NCBI GenBank assembly: GCA_024280885.1
Contig: JAJRPF010000055.1
Coordinates: 1-39,673, forward strand
DNA from: Planctomycetota bacterium
Lineage (GTDB): Bacteria > Planctomycetota > JAJSAM01 > JAJVHW01
Length of the DNA stretch: 39,673 nt
Reading direction: 5' to 3'
The notes below the pieces were generated by a model that worked only from the letters and a program-made list of their open reading frames with translations, did not search any database and had not been told where the DNA came from. A program made the translations under genes and the position numbers. Below are positions 31,331 through 39,417 of this stretch, piece after piece (position 1 is the first letter of the stretch; the number at the start of each line of letters is the position of its first letter).

Positions 31331-32248
31331 TTAGACCGCGTCGAGCTCCGGCCCGAATCCGAGACAGGCCTCGCACTCCGCGATTACGGCGCTCAGCAGG
31401 TCCTCGGGTGTGCGGAAGAACAGCTTCAGAGTCTTGGCGTCGTTGAACGCTCTGAGTCCGTACGCGCTGAGGACCGCTCGAGCCACCGAAGGAGCGCGCT
31501 TGCTTCCCTCGCGAACTCCCCTGGGGGTCTTCCACCGCTTCCGCACGAGTTGCGCCGCGAGGAACTCCATTGCCCCGTCGACAGTACTCTCGTCGTTGCG
31601 AATCAGACCGTTCGGTGGCTTGATGCGTTCGGACACGAGCTTGGCGAGGAAGATCGCCCCGCCTCTACTGGCGGAGAGCGCTGAGTCGGCACAGCCATCC
31701 CGTCTGATGTTGCAGTAGCTTCCATGGTGGTCCACGAACGAGAGCTTTGATGACTCTCCGACGCGCACGTCGCGCTCCAGCATCACCTCGAGGCACACGT
31801 CTCCATTGCGGACGTGGCCTGAGTCGCGTAGAGCCCACGGGCCCTTGTGCCGGCTCGGGTCGTACGGGATGAGCCCAAGGCTCGTCCGATCGACCGCCGA
31901 GAACAGGAACCGATGTGCCGGGACCTTTCCCTCCAGCCGCTCGACCCAGAACGGGTCAAGCTCTTCGATCAAGTCTGGCCAGGCGAAGTTGAAGGCGACG
32001 TTGCCGTAGCGGGATCCGAGGTGCCAGTAGTTCGGAGAGAACCACGCGACGCAGATCCGATAGTCACGCAGCTTGCTCTCGTCGTAGACGAGGCCCGAGC
32101 GGATCTTCCCGAGGCGCAGAATGGAGATGGCAGCATCGAGGTGGCAGACGTGGCTGAGTTCGCGGAACGGAACGCAATCCGGATTCGTCCAGTTCGACTT
32201 GTTGCTCTCCTCCCCTACGGGAGCGCGCTCCCAGATGCGCTTCGCCAT
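31331..32248 (-). CDS. DarT/ART-like fold protein, possible toxin
   Basis: The product is 305 residues from ATG 32248 (MAKRIWERAPVGEESNKSNW), with GGAGG seven bases upstream. The segment FRELSHVCHLDAAISILRL followed by GKIRSGLVYD, then VAWFSPNYWHL and SRYGNVAFNFAW, echoes the His-...-Ser/Tyr pattern of DarT-like and other ADP-ribosyltransferase-fold enzymes (H-I-T-H, I-L-x-x-G, then FSP). No catalytic Glu can be placed safely. It could be an ADP-ribosylating toxin or effector against phage or host; no antitoxin or macrodomain gene lies adjacent on the same strand. It is convergent to the recombinase cluster. Confidence 0.55.
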   Translation of the reverse strand: MAKRIWERAPVGEESNKSNWTNPDCVPFRELSHVCHLDAAISILRLGKIRSGLVYDESKLRDYRICVAWFSPNYWHLGSRYGNVAFNFAWPDLIEELDPFWVERLEGKVPAHRFLFSAVDRTSLGLIPYDPSRHKGPWALRDSGHVRNGDVCLEVMLERDVRVGESSKLSFVDHHGSYCNIRRDGCADSALSASRGGAIFLAKLVSERIKPPNGLIRNDESTVDGAMEFLAAQLVRKRWKTPRGVREGSKRAPSVARAVLSAYGLRAFNDAKTLKLFFRTPEDLLSAVIAECEACLGFGPELDAV

Positions 32249-32677
32249 GTCGTGCCTCCAGTTCCGAACCAGTATCGCGAGCACGGCATCTGTGCGCCAC
32301 ACGTTCCGAGACTGCGAGCGTTCGATGACGAGCCGCGCCGAACGGACTCTGTGACGCGCGTGGGTTGAGCACGCAGCGCCGCTGGTACGCTTCCTCCACC
32401 ATCGAGAGCACGGGCTCGAAGAGGGTTGTGCTTGGGGTCCAAGCCCTCGAAACCAGTTAACCAACGACCTGCGTTCTCGCAAGCACGTGAGAGTCCGAGA
32501 GCGAATCAGGCCGTCTCGGGTCGGTTCGAAGGAGTTCTGCTTGAACCCCAGGACGCCCCCTCTTCGAACCGAGATTCGGCGATGCACGTAAGTCCGCGAG
32601 CCTGCGGGAGATGCGCGCGCTCGCCGATGGGCGCTGCGTGTTCACCAACGGGGCGGCAGGTTGGCGCGTCGTGGGGT
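32249..32677. other. intergenic stretch between ART-like gene and tRNA-Asn
   Basis: No gene I can support is present. It should contain the promoter of the ART-like gene (minus strand) and, if the mobile DNA is inserted at the tRNA, one element end. An 11-base inverted repeat is at 32521-32572 (listed separately). I saw no repeat of the tRNA 3' end. Confidence 0.4.
32521..32572. repeat. 11-bp inverted repeat near the element boundary
   Basis: TCGGTTCGAAG (32521-32531) and CTTCGAACCGA (32562-32572) are exact reverse complements, separated by 30 bases. They lie 106 bases from the 3' end of tRNA-Asn. They could be recombinase-binding arms or a hairpin. Confidence 0.55.
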
Positions 32678-32752
32678 TGGCTCCGCGGGTAGGATTCGAA
32701 CCTACGACCAGCCGGTTAACAGCCGGCTGCTCTACCACTGAGCTACCGCGGA
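32678..32752 (-). tRNA. tRNA-Asn (anticodon GTT)
   Basis: On the minus strand the sequence folds as a complete tRNA: acceptor TCCGCGG paired with CCGCGGA, D-arm GCTC-AGTGGTAGA-GC, anticodon arm with loop CTGTTAA giving anticodon GTT, and T-arm with TTCGAATC. The discriminator base G is followed by an encoded CCA (32678-32680). The 3' end faces the accessory DNA to the left; tRNA 3' ends are classical integration sites. Confidence 0.93.
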
Positions 32753-32904
32753 ACCGTGCCGCGATGACCCGGGGGCCATCGGCGACGGCGCGGAGAGTAG
32801 GCGTGCCTCGCGGCGTGGCCAAGGCTTTCCGGTGGGAGACGTTCGCCGGAGGAGGCTCCGTGTTCTCTGCGGGTCGCGGGTGTCCCGGGGCGTGGACCGC
32901 GGGA

Positions 32905-34149
32905 TCAGCGGCCTGGTTTGAACGGTGGTGGGGGAGCCGCGTCGTGGAGATGGTCCACGAGGTCTTTCGCGAGGGCGGGGCCCCAGCCCATTCCGTGGCC
33001 GTTCAGTCCCGCGAGGAGGGCGATGCGCGCGGCACCGGGGACGCGGCCGACCCAGGGCAGGCCGTCGGGTGTGAAGGCCATCGTCCCAGCCCACGCGTGG
33101 GTGACTTGGATAAGGGCGTCGGGGCCGACGAGATCACGCAAGAAGGCGCGCAGAGCGATCTGGAGTGCCTCGGTCGGACTCGTGTCGCGGGTGTTCTCCT
33201 CTCGACGGCGGAGGCGCCGGAGACCGCCGAGTAGGACGCGGCCTCCCGGGAGTGTGCGCCAGTAGTCGCCGCCGTTTGTGGCGTAGACGGCGCGGCGCCA
33301 GCGAGGGGCGGGTTGGACGATGGCCGCGAGCGCCTGGGCGCGCACGGGACGTACTGGGCGAGCTGCGGGTAGCAGTCGGCGGACGGTGGCACTCGTCGCC
33401 AGCACGACCCGGTTCGCACGGATCGTGCCGCGCTCGGTCTCGACGTCCACGTGGCGTGCCGCGGGCCGGAGCGCGCGAACGTGTGTGTGTGGGTGGAGAG
33501 CGACGCCGAGTGCGCTCGCCTCGTCGAGTACGCGTGCGAGCAGCTTCAACGGATGGACGACGGCGTCGCCGCGGTCGACGAGCGCGTCGGAATATGCCTG
33601 CGAATGGCCGCGCTCGGCCACACGGGCCAGCGGACGACGAGCGACCCAGTCCAGACCGGCGGCCTCAGACGCGCTGAAGGCTCGGGACTCGGTGGCATCC
33701 GACGCGAGTCGAACGCTGCCGCACCATCGCAGCCCGACGCCGGACTTGTCGGCGCCGACGAGGTCCCGGACAAGGAGGCGCGTGGCGAGGCCCGCGCTGC
33801 GGAGCGTACGGGCGATGGCCTCGCCGTGTGCCGCGCTCGCGGCGCCGTAGCAGGCGGACTCGGCCATCAGGAAGCCGGCGTTGCGGCCGGTTGCTCCCGC
33901 ACCTGGGTGGGCGGCGTCGATGAGCACGACGTGGGCGCCACGGCGCGCGAGATGGAGCGCGGTCCAGGCGCCCGCGACTCCGGCGCCGATCACCACGTAG
34001 TCAGCGCGGGCTGGGAGCGGCGGCGGGGCGTCGCCTGCGGTGAGCGAACGCGGCGCGTCGTCCCACCAGACGGACGTGGATGCCGGAGACCTGCGGGAGC
34101 CCAGGGACGCTCGCGATTGCGTCGTACGTGCCGGCGGCTCCGCGGTCAC
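32905..34149 (-). CDS. FAD-dependent oxidoreductase (DAO family)
   Basis: The product is 414 residues from GTG 34149. The dinucleotide-binding GxGxxG is in YVVIGAGVAGAWTALHLARR (about residues 50-70), followed by VVLIDAAHPGAGATGRNAGF, characteristic of the DAO (glycine/D-amino-acid oxidase) family. The C-terminal VTHAWAGTMAFTPDGLPWVG and LAGLNGHGMGWGP are the FAD-binding closing motifs. It probably oxidises an amine or amino acid, with the substrate unknown. The N-terminal extension before WWDDAPRSL is poorly conserved-looking and the true start might be later, but no ATG is available. It is the first apparently chromosomal gene beyond the tRNA. Confidence 0.9.
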   Translation of the reverse strand: MTAEPPARTTQSRASLGSRRSPASTSVWWDDAPRSLTAGDAPPPLPARADYVVIGAGVAGAWTALHLARRGAHVVLIDAAHPGAGATGRNAGFLMAESACYGAASAAHGEAIARTLRSAGLATRLLVRDLVGADKSGVGLRWCGSVRLASDATESRAFSASEAAGLDWVARRPLARVAERGHSQAYSDALVDRGDAVVHPLKLLARVLDEASALGVALHPHTHVRALRPAARHVDVETERGTIRANRVVLATSATVRRLLPAARPVRPVRAQALAAIVQPAPRWRRAVYATNGGDYWRTLPGGRVLLGGLRRLRRREENTRDTSPTEALQIALRAFLRDLVGPDALIQVTHAWAGTMAFTPDGLPWVGRVPGAARIALLAGLNGHGMGWGPALAKDLVDHLHDAAPPPPFKPGR

Positions 34150-34224
34150 AGAGCCGACCCCAAGATGTCGCCAGTCTCTGGGCCGGTCTCTGGGGCGTCC
34201 GTCCCCGAGACACCGCGAGAGGAG

Positions 34225-34503
34225 CTACTTCTTCTTGCCGTCGGTCTTGCTCTTGTTCTTGGCCGGTGCGAGGAAGAGGTCGCTGGACTTGCGCCAGACG
34301 CTTCGTGCCTGGGCATTCACGTTCGGATCGTTGATCGCCGAGTGAACGAGCTTGACCTGATTCGGGCAGCCGTCGTTCGGGCAATACGCCACCTGGCCGA
34401 GCAGGATCGGTGCGTCGGTCAGCGCGTGGCTTTCGCAACGCCACCAGGTGCCCAGCAGGTCCTGATCGTGCTGCTTCTGATCTTCGGTCCTGAAGTCGTC
34501 CAT
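34225..34503 (-). CDS. small conserved-looking Cys-containing protein
   Basis: The product is 92 residues from ATG 34503 (MDDFRTEDQKQHDQDLLGTW). CESH and, 22 residues later, CPNDGCPNQ carry three Cys and a His that could bind zinc. The tail is Lys-rich (KNKSKTDGKKK). Length and composition suggest a small ribbon or RNA/DNA-binding protein. A longer in-frame start at 34536 exists. I do not recognise it. It is divergent from the TMTC-like gene. Confidence 0.7.
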   Translation of the reverse strand: MDDFRTEDQKQHDQDLLGTWWRCESHALTDAPILLGQVAYCPNDGCPNQVKLVHSAINDPNVNAQARSVWRKSSDLFLAPAKNKSKTDGKKK

Positions 34504-34710
34504 GGAGTGCGCCTCGAGAGGGTGGTTCGGTCCCACTTGGCCCGTGGCCCAATTGGCCTGTGGGGTGGATCACAAGCGGGGCAGCGTAACAGCCCGGGGA
34601 AGGAATCTCACGTCTCCACGGTCGTGCGGAACGTCAGACCAGTGTCGTGCCCGGGCGTGCGCCTGCAACCTCCTGGGCTCACGCTGCGTTCGCAGCATAC
34701 TGCGGCGCGC

Positions 34711-37053
34711 ATGTCGCTCACCATGGCTACGTCGTCCCCCACCCAGCCGCTGACCTCGTCGGCGGCGGTCGCTCTTGCGGTCGCCGCGGTGGCTCTCGTG
34801 GCCCAGCTCCCGTGGGCTCTCCCCGGGGTCTTTCTCTGGGACGATCTCCCGCTCCTCATCGGCCGCGACCTCTACACATCATCGGATCGGTGGCTGGACT
34901 CACTCTCGGTGCCGCTCGGCATCGAGACCTCATATTGGCGCCCGCTCGCGACCACCTCGTTCCTTCTGGAGACCCTGATCCACGGTGGATCGGCGACCGG
35001 GTTCCGCGTGACGGCGGCACTGCTGCACGCCCTTGCGTCGGGGCTCGCGACGCTCCTCTTCGCGCGGTTCTTGCGCTCGCGTGGTGCGGCGCTCGTCGCA
35101 GGACTCGTCTTCGCCGTCCACCCCGTGAACGTCGAGGCGGTGACCTGGATCAGCGCCCGCTTCGATCTGCTCGCTGGCCTGTTCGCGTTGGGGGCGTTGC
35201 TCTGCATTGGCGACGATGGTCGGGCCCGCACGGCCCGGCGGCGTCTGGCGATGGGGGCGCTCACCGCGGCGGCGCTTCTTTCAAAGGAAAACGCCATTGT
35301 CGTTCCGGTGCTGATCGCGCTCTGGGGGCAGGTGCTGGCGCCGGCTCCGGATGCCGTGGTTCCGGCGATCCGTGCGCAGTGGCGCACGTGGGGAGCGGCC
35401 GTCGCAGCCGTCGCCATCGTCGCCCTGGTGCGGCTGGAGCGCCTGGGCTTCGTGTTCCGCGCCAATCCCCTCTCGGCGGTGGAGGCTGGCGGTCCCCTCT
35501 CGCACCTGCTGTTGATCGGGCGCGCCATGACGTCGTACGCCGAAGCGTTCTTCGCGCCGTGGTCAGGAGTCGGGCCTGCTCACCATGGTGTCAGGCCGGT
35601 ACCGGCCTCGGATCTACAGGGATGGATCGGCCTCGTGATCCTGGGCGCACTGCTGATCGCGTTGGCGATCAACTGGCGTCGACGCTCGTCGATGGCGCCG
35701 CTTCTCGCTGCGCTCCTCGTCTCACTCGCACCGGTACTGCAGATCGTCCCACTCGACCTCGCTGGCGGTCTGCACGCTGCGGATCGCTACATGTATCTGC
35801 CGTCGTTCTTCGCTGTGGCGATCGTGGCCCGGACGGTCGTGCGCATCGTCGCGACCACGGAGGCCTGGTCCCGACGCCGCCCGATGGTGATCGCGGCAGC
35901 GAGCGTCGTCGTCTTGGCTCTCGGTGGAGTCCGCCTCGGCGTCCTCCCGCATTGGACGTCGGCGAAGGGGTTCTGGGCCTGGGCCGTGCAGCAGGCGCCG
36001 ACGAGCTCCGTGACGCTCGCCAATCGCGTGGAAGTCCTGCTCGGCTCGGGGTGGATGGCGCGTGATGACATCGTCGCCGCGGAGCAGACGGCGCTGCAGT
36101 TGCATCGCCTCGACCCGGAGTTCGGGAGCGCGCAGTTGATGGTGCGGGTGTTACTCGCGCAGGGGCGTCCCGGTCGCGCGGAAAAGCTCGCCGGCCAGGG
36201 TATTCAATTCCACGCCCGCGATGTGGAGTACCGCGTGCTGCGAGGGCGCGCGCGGCTCCAAGGCGCCGATCCCGAGCGCAGTGTCGATGACTTCCGGCGC
36301 GCGATCGCGCTGACTGAGAAGGACGCCGGCGCGTCGTACACGTCGCTCATGGCCGACGCACTGGCCGGGCTGGCCGAGGGGCTGGTCGTGACGAAGGGCG
36401 ACCGCGTGGAGGCGGCGGGGCTCACGGATCGGGCGGAAGCGCTGCTCTCTGAGAGTGGGCCCTCCGCGGTCGTCCAGGTTATCCGCGCGCGGCTCGCACT
36501 CGGCGATGCGGACGGTGCGCTGCGCGCGATCGGCGACGGTACGCGCATTCCGCCCCATCGATTGCCGGAGCTCTTCGCGCTGGCGGCGACAACGGATGCG
36601 CCTGCGGCGGTCATTGCGGCTCTCACGGCGTGGGCTGAGCGGGCTGGCATGCCCTCGGCAGCCGTCCGCAGCTCACTCGCCTTCGGGTACGAGCGAGCGG
36701 GGCATTGGGAGCGCGCGGTCGAGGAGCACCGGCAGGTCACGACGCTTGCTCCAGACTCGTCGCGGGCTTGGGACGATCTCGGGTACGCGCTCTTCGAGGT
36801 AGGCGATGTCGAGGGGAGCGAGACCGCGCTTCTCCGGGCGCGCGAATTGGACCCGCTGTCCGGGCAGGTGCGGCTCCATCTCGGGGTTCTCCTGCGCAAG
36901 ACCGGGCGCGAGGATGAGGGACTCTCGGAGCTGAGAGCGGGGCGCCAACTGGCCCGCGCTGCGAGCGATGCGTCGGTCGAGGCGCTGCTCGACGCGCAGA
37001 TCGCCCGCTCGCCCGAGAAACCCGTCGAAGACGCGCCCGATGACGGTCGATGA
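34711..37053 (+). CDS. TMTC-like membrane protein with TPR repeats
   Basis: The product is 780 residues; ATG 34711 (MSLTMATSSPTQP) or ATG 34723 starts it, and the longer frame to 33451 is spurious. The N-terminal half has about ten hydrophobic segments, the first loop acidic pair FLWDDLPLL, HPVNVEAVTWISARFDLLAG, LLSKENAIVVPVLIALWG and ADRYMYLPS, all marks of TMTC/GT-C-type proteins predicted to transfer sugars from lipid carriers. The C-terminal half is TPR-like (for example DSSRAWDDLGYALFEVGDVE and LDPLSGQVRLHLGVLLRKTG). The location would be the cytoplasmic membrane. It overlaps the next gene by 14 bases. Confidence 0.85.
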   Translation: MSLTMATSSPTQPLTSSAAVALAVAAVALVAQLPWALPGVFLWDDLPLLIGRDLYTSSDRWLDSLSVPLGIETSYWRPLATTSFLLETLIHGGSATGFRVTAALLHALASGLATLLFARFLRSRGAALVAGLVFAVHPVNVEAVTWISARFDLLAGLFALGALLCIGDDGRARTARRRLAMGALTAAALLSKENAIVVPVLIALWGQVLAPAPDAVVPAIRAQWRTWGAAVAAVAIVALVRLERLGFVFRANPLSAVEAGGPLSHLLLIGRAMTSYAEAFFAPWSGVGPAHHGVRPVPASDLQGWIGLVILGALLIALAINWRRRSSMAPLLAALLVSLAPVLQIVPLDLAGGLHAADRYMYLPSFFAVAIVARTVVRIVATTEAWSRRRPMVIAAASVVVLALGGVRLGVLPHWTSAKGFWAWAVQQAPTSSVTLANRVEVLLGSGWMARDDIVAAEQTALQLHRLDPEFGSAQLMVRVLLAQGRPGRAEKLAGQGIQFHARDVEYRVLRGRARLQGADPERSVDDFRRAIALTEKDAGASYTSLMADALAGLAEGLVVTKGDRVEAAGLTDRAEALLSESGPSAVVQVIRARLALGDADGALRAIGDGTRIPPHRLPELFALAATTDAPAAVIAALTAWAERAGMPSAAVRSSLAFGYERAGHWERAVEEHRQVTTLAPDSSRAWDDLGYALFEVGDVEGSETALLRARELDPLSGQVRLHLGVLLRKTGREDEGLSELRAGRQLARAASDASVEALLDAQIARSPEKPVEDAPDDGR

Positions 37054-37465
37054 ACGCGGTGTGAAGACTGCCGTCATCACCGCGATCGTCTCGACCCTTC
37101 TGCTCGTGTGTGCGTGCGGAGATGGACGCGGGCCGGTGGTCACCTCATCCGACGCGATCCCGGCCGACGTGACTCCGGGCGACGTGACTCCGGGCGACGT
37201 GACTCCGGGCGACGTGACTCCGGGCGACGTGACTCAGGGTCTCGCAGCCAGCGGGTGTGTTGTAGAGGACGTACACGGCGCGTCAGGCGACGCGTCGGCG
37301 ATACATCGCGTCTCGCGCGGTGAATCGCTCAGCAGCATCGCGCGCGAAGTCTACGGTGACGCCGCTCTCTGGCGGGAGATCGCGCGCGCCAACCCCGACC
37401 TGGTCGGTCCAGGTGGTTCGGTGAAGATCGGCGCGGTGCTCGTCATTCCCTTTGCGGGACGTTGA
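37040..37465 (+). CDS. LysM-domain lipoprotein
   Basis: The 141-residue frame starts at ATG 37040, overlapping the TMTC-like gene; GTG 37061 (MKTAVITAIVSTLLLVCAC) is an attractive alternative that begins right at a lipoprotein signal peptide with the lipobox LLVCAC. Next comes a run of four exact 15-base repeats plus one imperfect copy encoding DVTPG units. The end is a LysM domain (about 90-138): HRVSRGESLSSIAREVYGDA then LWREIARANPDLVG. LysM binds peptidoglycan, so the product is probably an envelope-anchored lipoprotein whose DVTPG linker reaches the wall. Confidence 0.85.
   Translation: MTVDERGVKTAVITAIVSTLLLVCACGDGRGPVVTSSDAIPADVTPGDVTPGDVTPGDVTPGDVTQGLAASGCVVEDVHGASGDASAIHRVSRGESLSSIAREVYGDAALWREIARANPDLVGPGGSVKIGAVLVIPFAGR
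37166..37240 (+). repeat. 15-bp tandem repeat in the LysM lipoprotein gene
   Basis: GACGTGACTCCGGGC occurs four times exactly (37166-37225), then once with changes (37226-37240). The period is a multiple of three, so copy number can vary without frameshift and changes the length of the DVTPG linker. Confidence 0.95.
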
Positions 37466-37502
37466 GCGGCGACACGGGAGGCGCACTGGAAGGTGGGCCA
37501 TC

Positions 37503-37528
37503 CGAGATCTGGCCGAAGCTGGATCTCG
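37503..37528. terminator. bidirectional hairpin between convergent genes
   Basis: CGAGATC (37503-37509) and GATCTCG (37522-37528) form a 7-bp stem; on the minus strand the inner loop can close as GC-TTCG-GC. It sits between the LysM gene (ending 37465) and greA (ending 37535), which converge. There is no T-run. Confidence 0.5.
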
Positions 37529-37534
37529 TCGCCT

Positions 37535-38005
37535 CTACTCGTAGATCGCGATCTTGACGATCTCGAGCTTGCGCGTGCCGCCCGGCAATTCGGCGGTGAC
37601 GATATCACCCGCTGCGGAACCGACGAGCGCGCCGCCGAGGGGCGCGGAGTAGCTGACCTCGCCAGCGTTCGTGTCGGTCACGCCGACGCCCACGATGTGG
37701 TACGTCTCCTCCGCGCCGGTCTCGGTGTCCTTGAACGTGACTGTCTTGCCGATGCTGACCATGGTCGGCTCGGTGTTGCGCGGGTCGATGACGTTCACAC
37801 CCGTGAGGGCGGAGCGCAGTTCCTCGACACGTCCAGCGAGGAAGCCGGACTCCTCGATGGCGGCCTCGTACTCGGCGTTCTCCGAGAGATCACCGTGTTC
37901 GGCCGCCTTGCCGACCTTCTTGCGCGCAATCGCGAGCTTCTCTTCGGTCTGCTTGGTGACCGCCACGTGGCGCTCGTATTGCTTCTGGGTCATGTAGCGA
38001 TTCAT
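37535..38005 (-). CDS. greA: transcription elongation factor GreA
   Basis: GreA rescues backtracked RNA polymerase by stimulating transcript cleavage through the secondary channel. The product is 156 residues, the usual Gre length. The N-terminal coiled coil includes AAEHGDLSENAEYEAAIEE, with the tip acidic residues (Asp and Glu of GDLSENAEY) that hold the catalytic Mg. The C-terminal FKBP-like domain ends with SAPLGGALVGSAAGDIVT. The first ATG is at 38005 and a second Met follows at codon 5. It might be the GreB subtype; the sequence favours GreA. The spacing to upstream mqnE is 97 bases on the same strand. Confidence 0.94.
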   Translation of the reverse strand: MNRYMTQKQYERHVAVTKQTEEKLAIARKKVGKAAEHGDLSENAEYEAAIEESGFLAGRVEELRSALTGVNVIDPRNTEPTMVSIGKTVTFKDTETGAEETYHIVGVGVTDTNAGEVSYSAPLGGALVGSAAGDIVTAELPGGTRKLEIVKIAIYE

Positions 38006-38102
38006 GGGGGCGAGATCCTATGGGTACCGCGTGGGGGCCGAAGCCGATTCGGGCGGTCGAGAGGAAATCCAGGCTCAGATGGCCGGATTCAGCGTGCTCT
38101 TG

Positions 38103-39242
38103 TCAGATTGCGGAGGCGACTGGCCGTGGCGTGCGCGCGGGGGCCGGGTAGGGGATCTCGTTGTAGACGGTGTCGCGGCGATATGGGATGCGCCCGGCGC
38201 CCTCGATCACGCGTCGTAGATCCGCCTCGCTGACATTCTCGGGAGTCGTGGCACCCGCCATGTGGGTGATCTTCTCCTCGACCACCGTGCCGTCCATATC
38301 GTCGGCGCCCATGGTCAGGCAGATCTGAGAGACCTCGAGGCTCGTCATGATCCAGTACGTCTTGATATGCGGCATATTGTCGAGCAGGAGGCGGCTGACG
38401 GCGATCTCGCGGACGGAACTGACGCCGTGGACGATCCCGAGCTGCGCGATATTCGTGTTCTCGGGGTGGAAACGCAGCGGGATGAACGTCATGAAGCCAT
38501 GCGTCTCGTCCTGCAACTCCCGAATGCGCAGCATGTGCGTGACCTTCTCGTCGTCGCGCTCGATGTGGCCGTGGAGCATCGTCGCGTTGCTCTTGACGCC
38601 AATGGAATGGGCGCGGCGGTGGACGTCGATCCATTTGTCCGGGCCCATCTTGTCGCGATAGAGTTTCTTCCAGACCCGGTCCGTCAGGATCTCGGCGCCG
38701 CCGCCCGGAAGTGAGCCCAGACCGGCCTCGACGAGTTCTTCGAGCACGGCTTCGTGCGACTTCCCTGCCAGCTCGGCAAAGTAGTCAATCTCGACGGCCG
38801 TGAAACCCTTCAGGTGCAGCTCGGGGTAGCGCGATTTGATGGCTCGGAGCATCTCAGGATAGTACGCGTACGGATAGTCGGGATGCAGCCCACCGACGAT
38901 ATGCAACTCGTCGGCCCCAGCCTCGTACGCCTCGCGCGCTCGCTCCAGGATCTCGTCCATCGAGAACTCGTACCCGCCCTCGTCGCCACGCTTCTTCGCG
39001 TAGGCGCAGAACATGCAGCTCAGCTTGCACAGGTTGGAGTAGTTGATGTGACGGTTGACGTTGTAGCCGACCCGCAGCCCATTCATCCGGCGGTTGGCAA
39101 AGTCCGCCAGCTCGCCGAGCGCAGCGATATCGTGCGTCGCGTAGAGCGCGAGGCCGTCTTCGGCGGTCAGGCGCTCCTCACGCTCCACCCTTCGGCGAAT
39201 CTCGAGCAGGCCACTCTTGTCGATCAGGATCTCGGGCGCCAT
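38103..39242 (-). CDS. mqnE: aminofutalosine synthase MqnE
   Basis: This radical SAM enzyme of the futalosine pathway to menaquinone joins the enolpyruvyl-benzoate compound to adenosine. From ATG 39242, with AAGGAGA upstream on its strand, it has 379 residues. The cluster motif is CKLSCMFC (C-x3-C-x2-C) in NYSNLCKLSCMFCAY. GGLHPDYPYAYYPEML and GLGSLPGGGAEIL, then THGFMTFIPLRFHPENT, DNMPHIKTYWIM and GADDMDGTVVEEKITHMAGA are family marks that separate MqnE from the related MqnC. A long upstream extension to 39,644 is not coding. Other pathway genes are not in the window. Confidence 0.93.
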   Translation of the reverse strand: MAPEILIDKSGLLEIRRRVEREERLTAEDGLALYATHDIAALGELADFANRRMNGLRVGYNVNRHINYSNLCKLSCMFCAYAKKRGDEGGYEFSMDEILERAREAYEAGADELHIVGGLHPDYPYAYYPEMLRAIKSRYPELHLKGFTAVEIDYFAELAGKSHEAVLEELVEAGLGSLPGGGAEILTDRVWKKLYRDKMGPDKWIDVHRRAHSIGVKSNATMLHGHIERDDEKVTHMLRIRELQDETHGFMTFIPLRFHPENTNIAQLGIVHGVSSVREIAVSRLLLDNMPHIKTYWIMTSLEVSQICLTMGADDMDGTVVEEKITHMAGATTPENVSEADLRRVIEGAGRIPYRRDTVYNEIPYPAPARTPRPVASAI

Positions 39243-39417
39243 CGGGTCTCCTTCTGCTTCTGGAAACGTACGGGCCCGCGCAGGAAATGCTTCGGGGATT
39301 CGGTCGGCCGCGGCGATGCGGAGCGGAGATCCCGCTCCACCCCGACTCGGCCCGCGGCGCTTGCCCGTCGCGCCGGTAGGATCTGCGTCCTTCATGCCCC
39401 CCCAGCCGGAGAAATCC

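Noticed and set aside
32424..32475. Sequence with CCAGTTAACCA considered as a partial tRNA copy
   Set aside because: It shares only a few bases with the tRNA-Asn anticodon arm and cannot fold into an arm.
33451..34710. Upstream extension of the TMTC-like frame
   Set aside because: It runs antisense through the FAD oxidoreductase gene and has shadow composition; the membrane protein starts at 34711 or 34723.
37166..37240. Tandem repeat considered as a CRISPR array
   Set aside because: Units are contiguous 15-mers with no spacers, inside a coding frame. No other CRISPR-like array was seen in the window.
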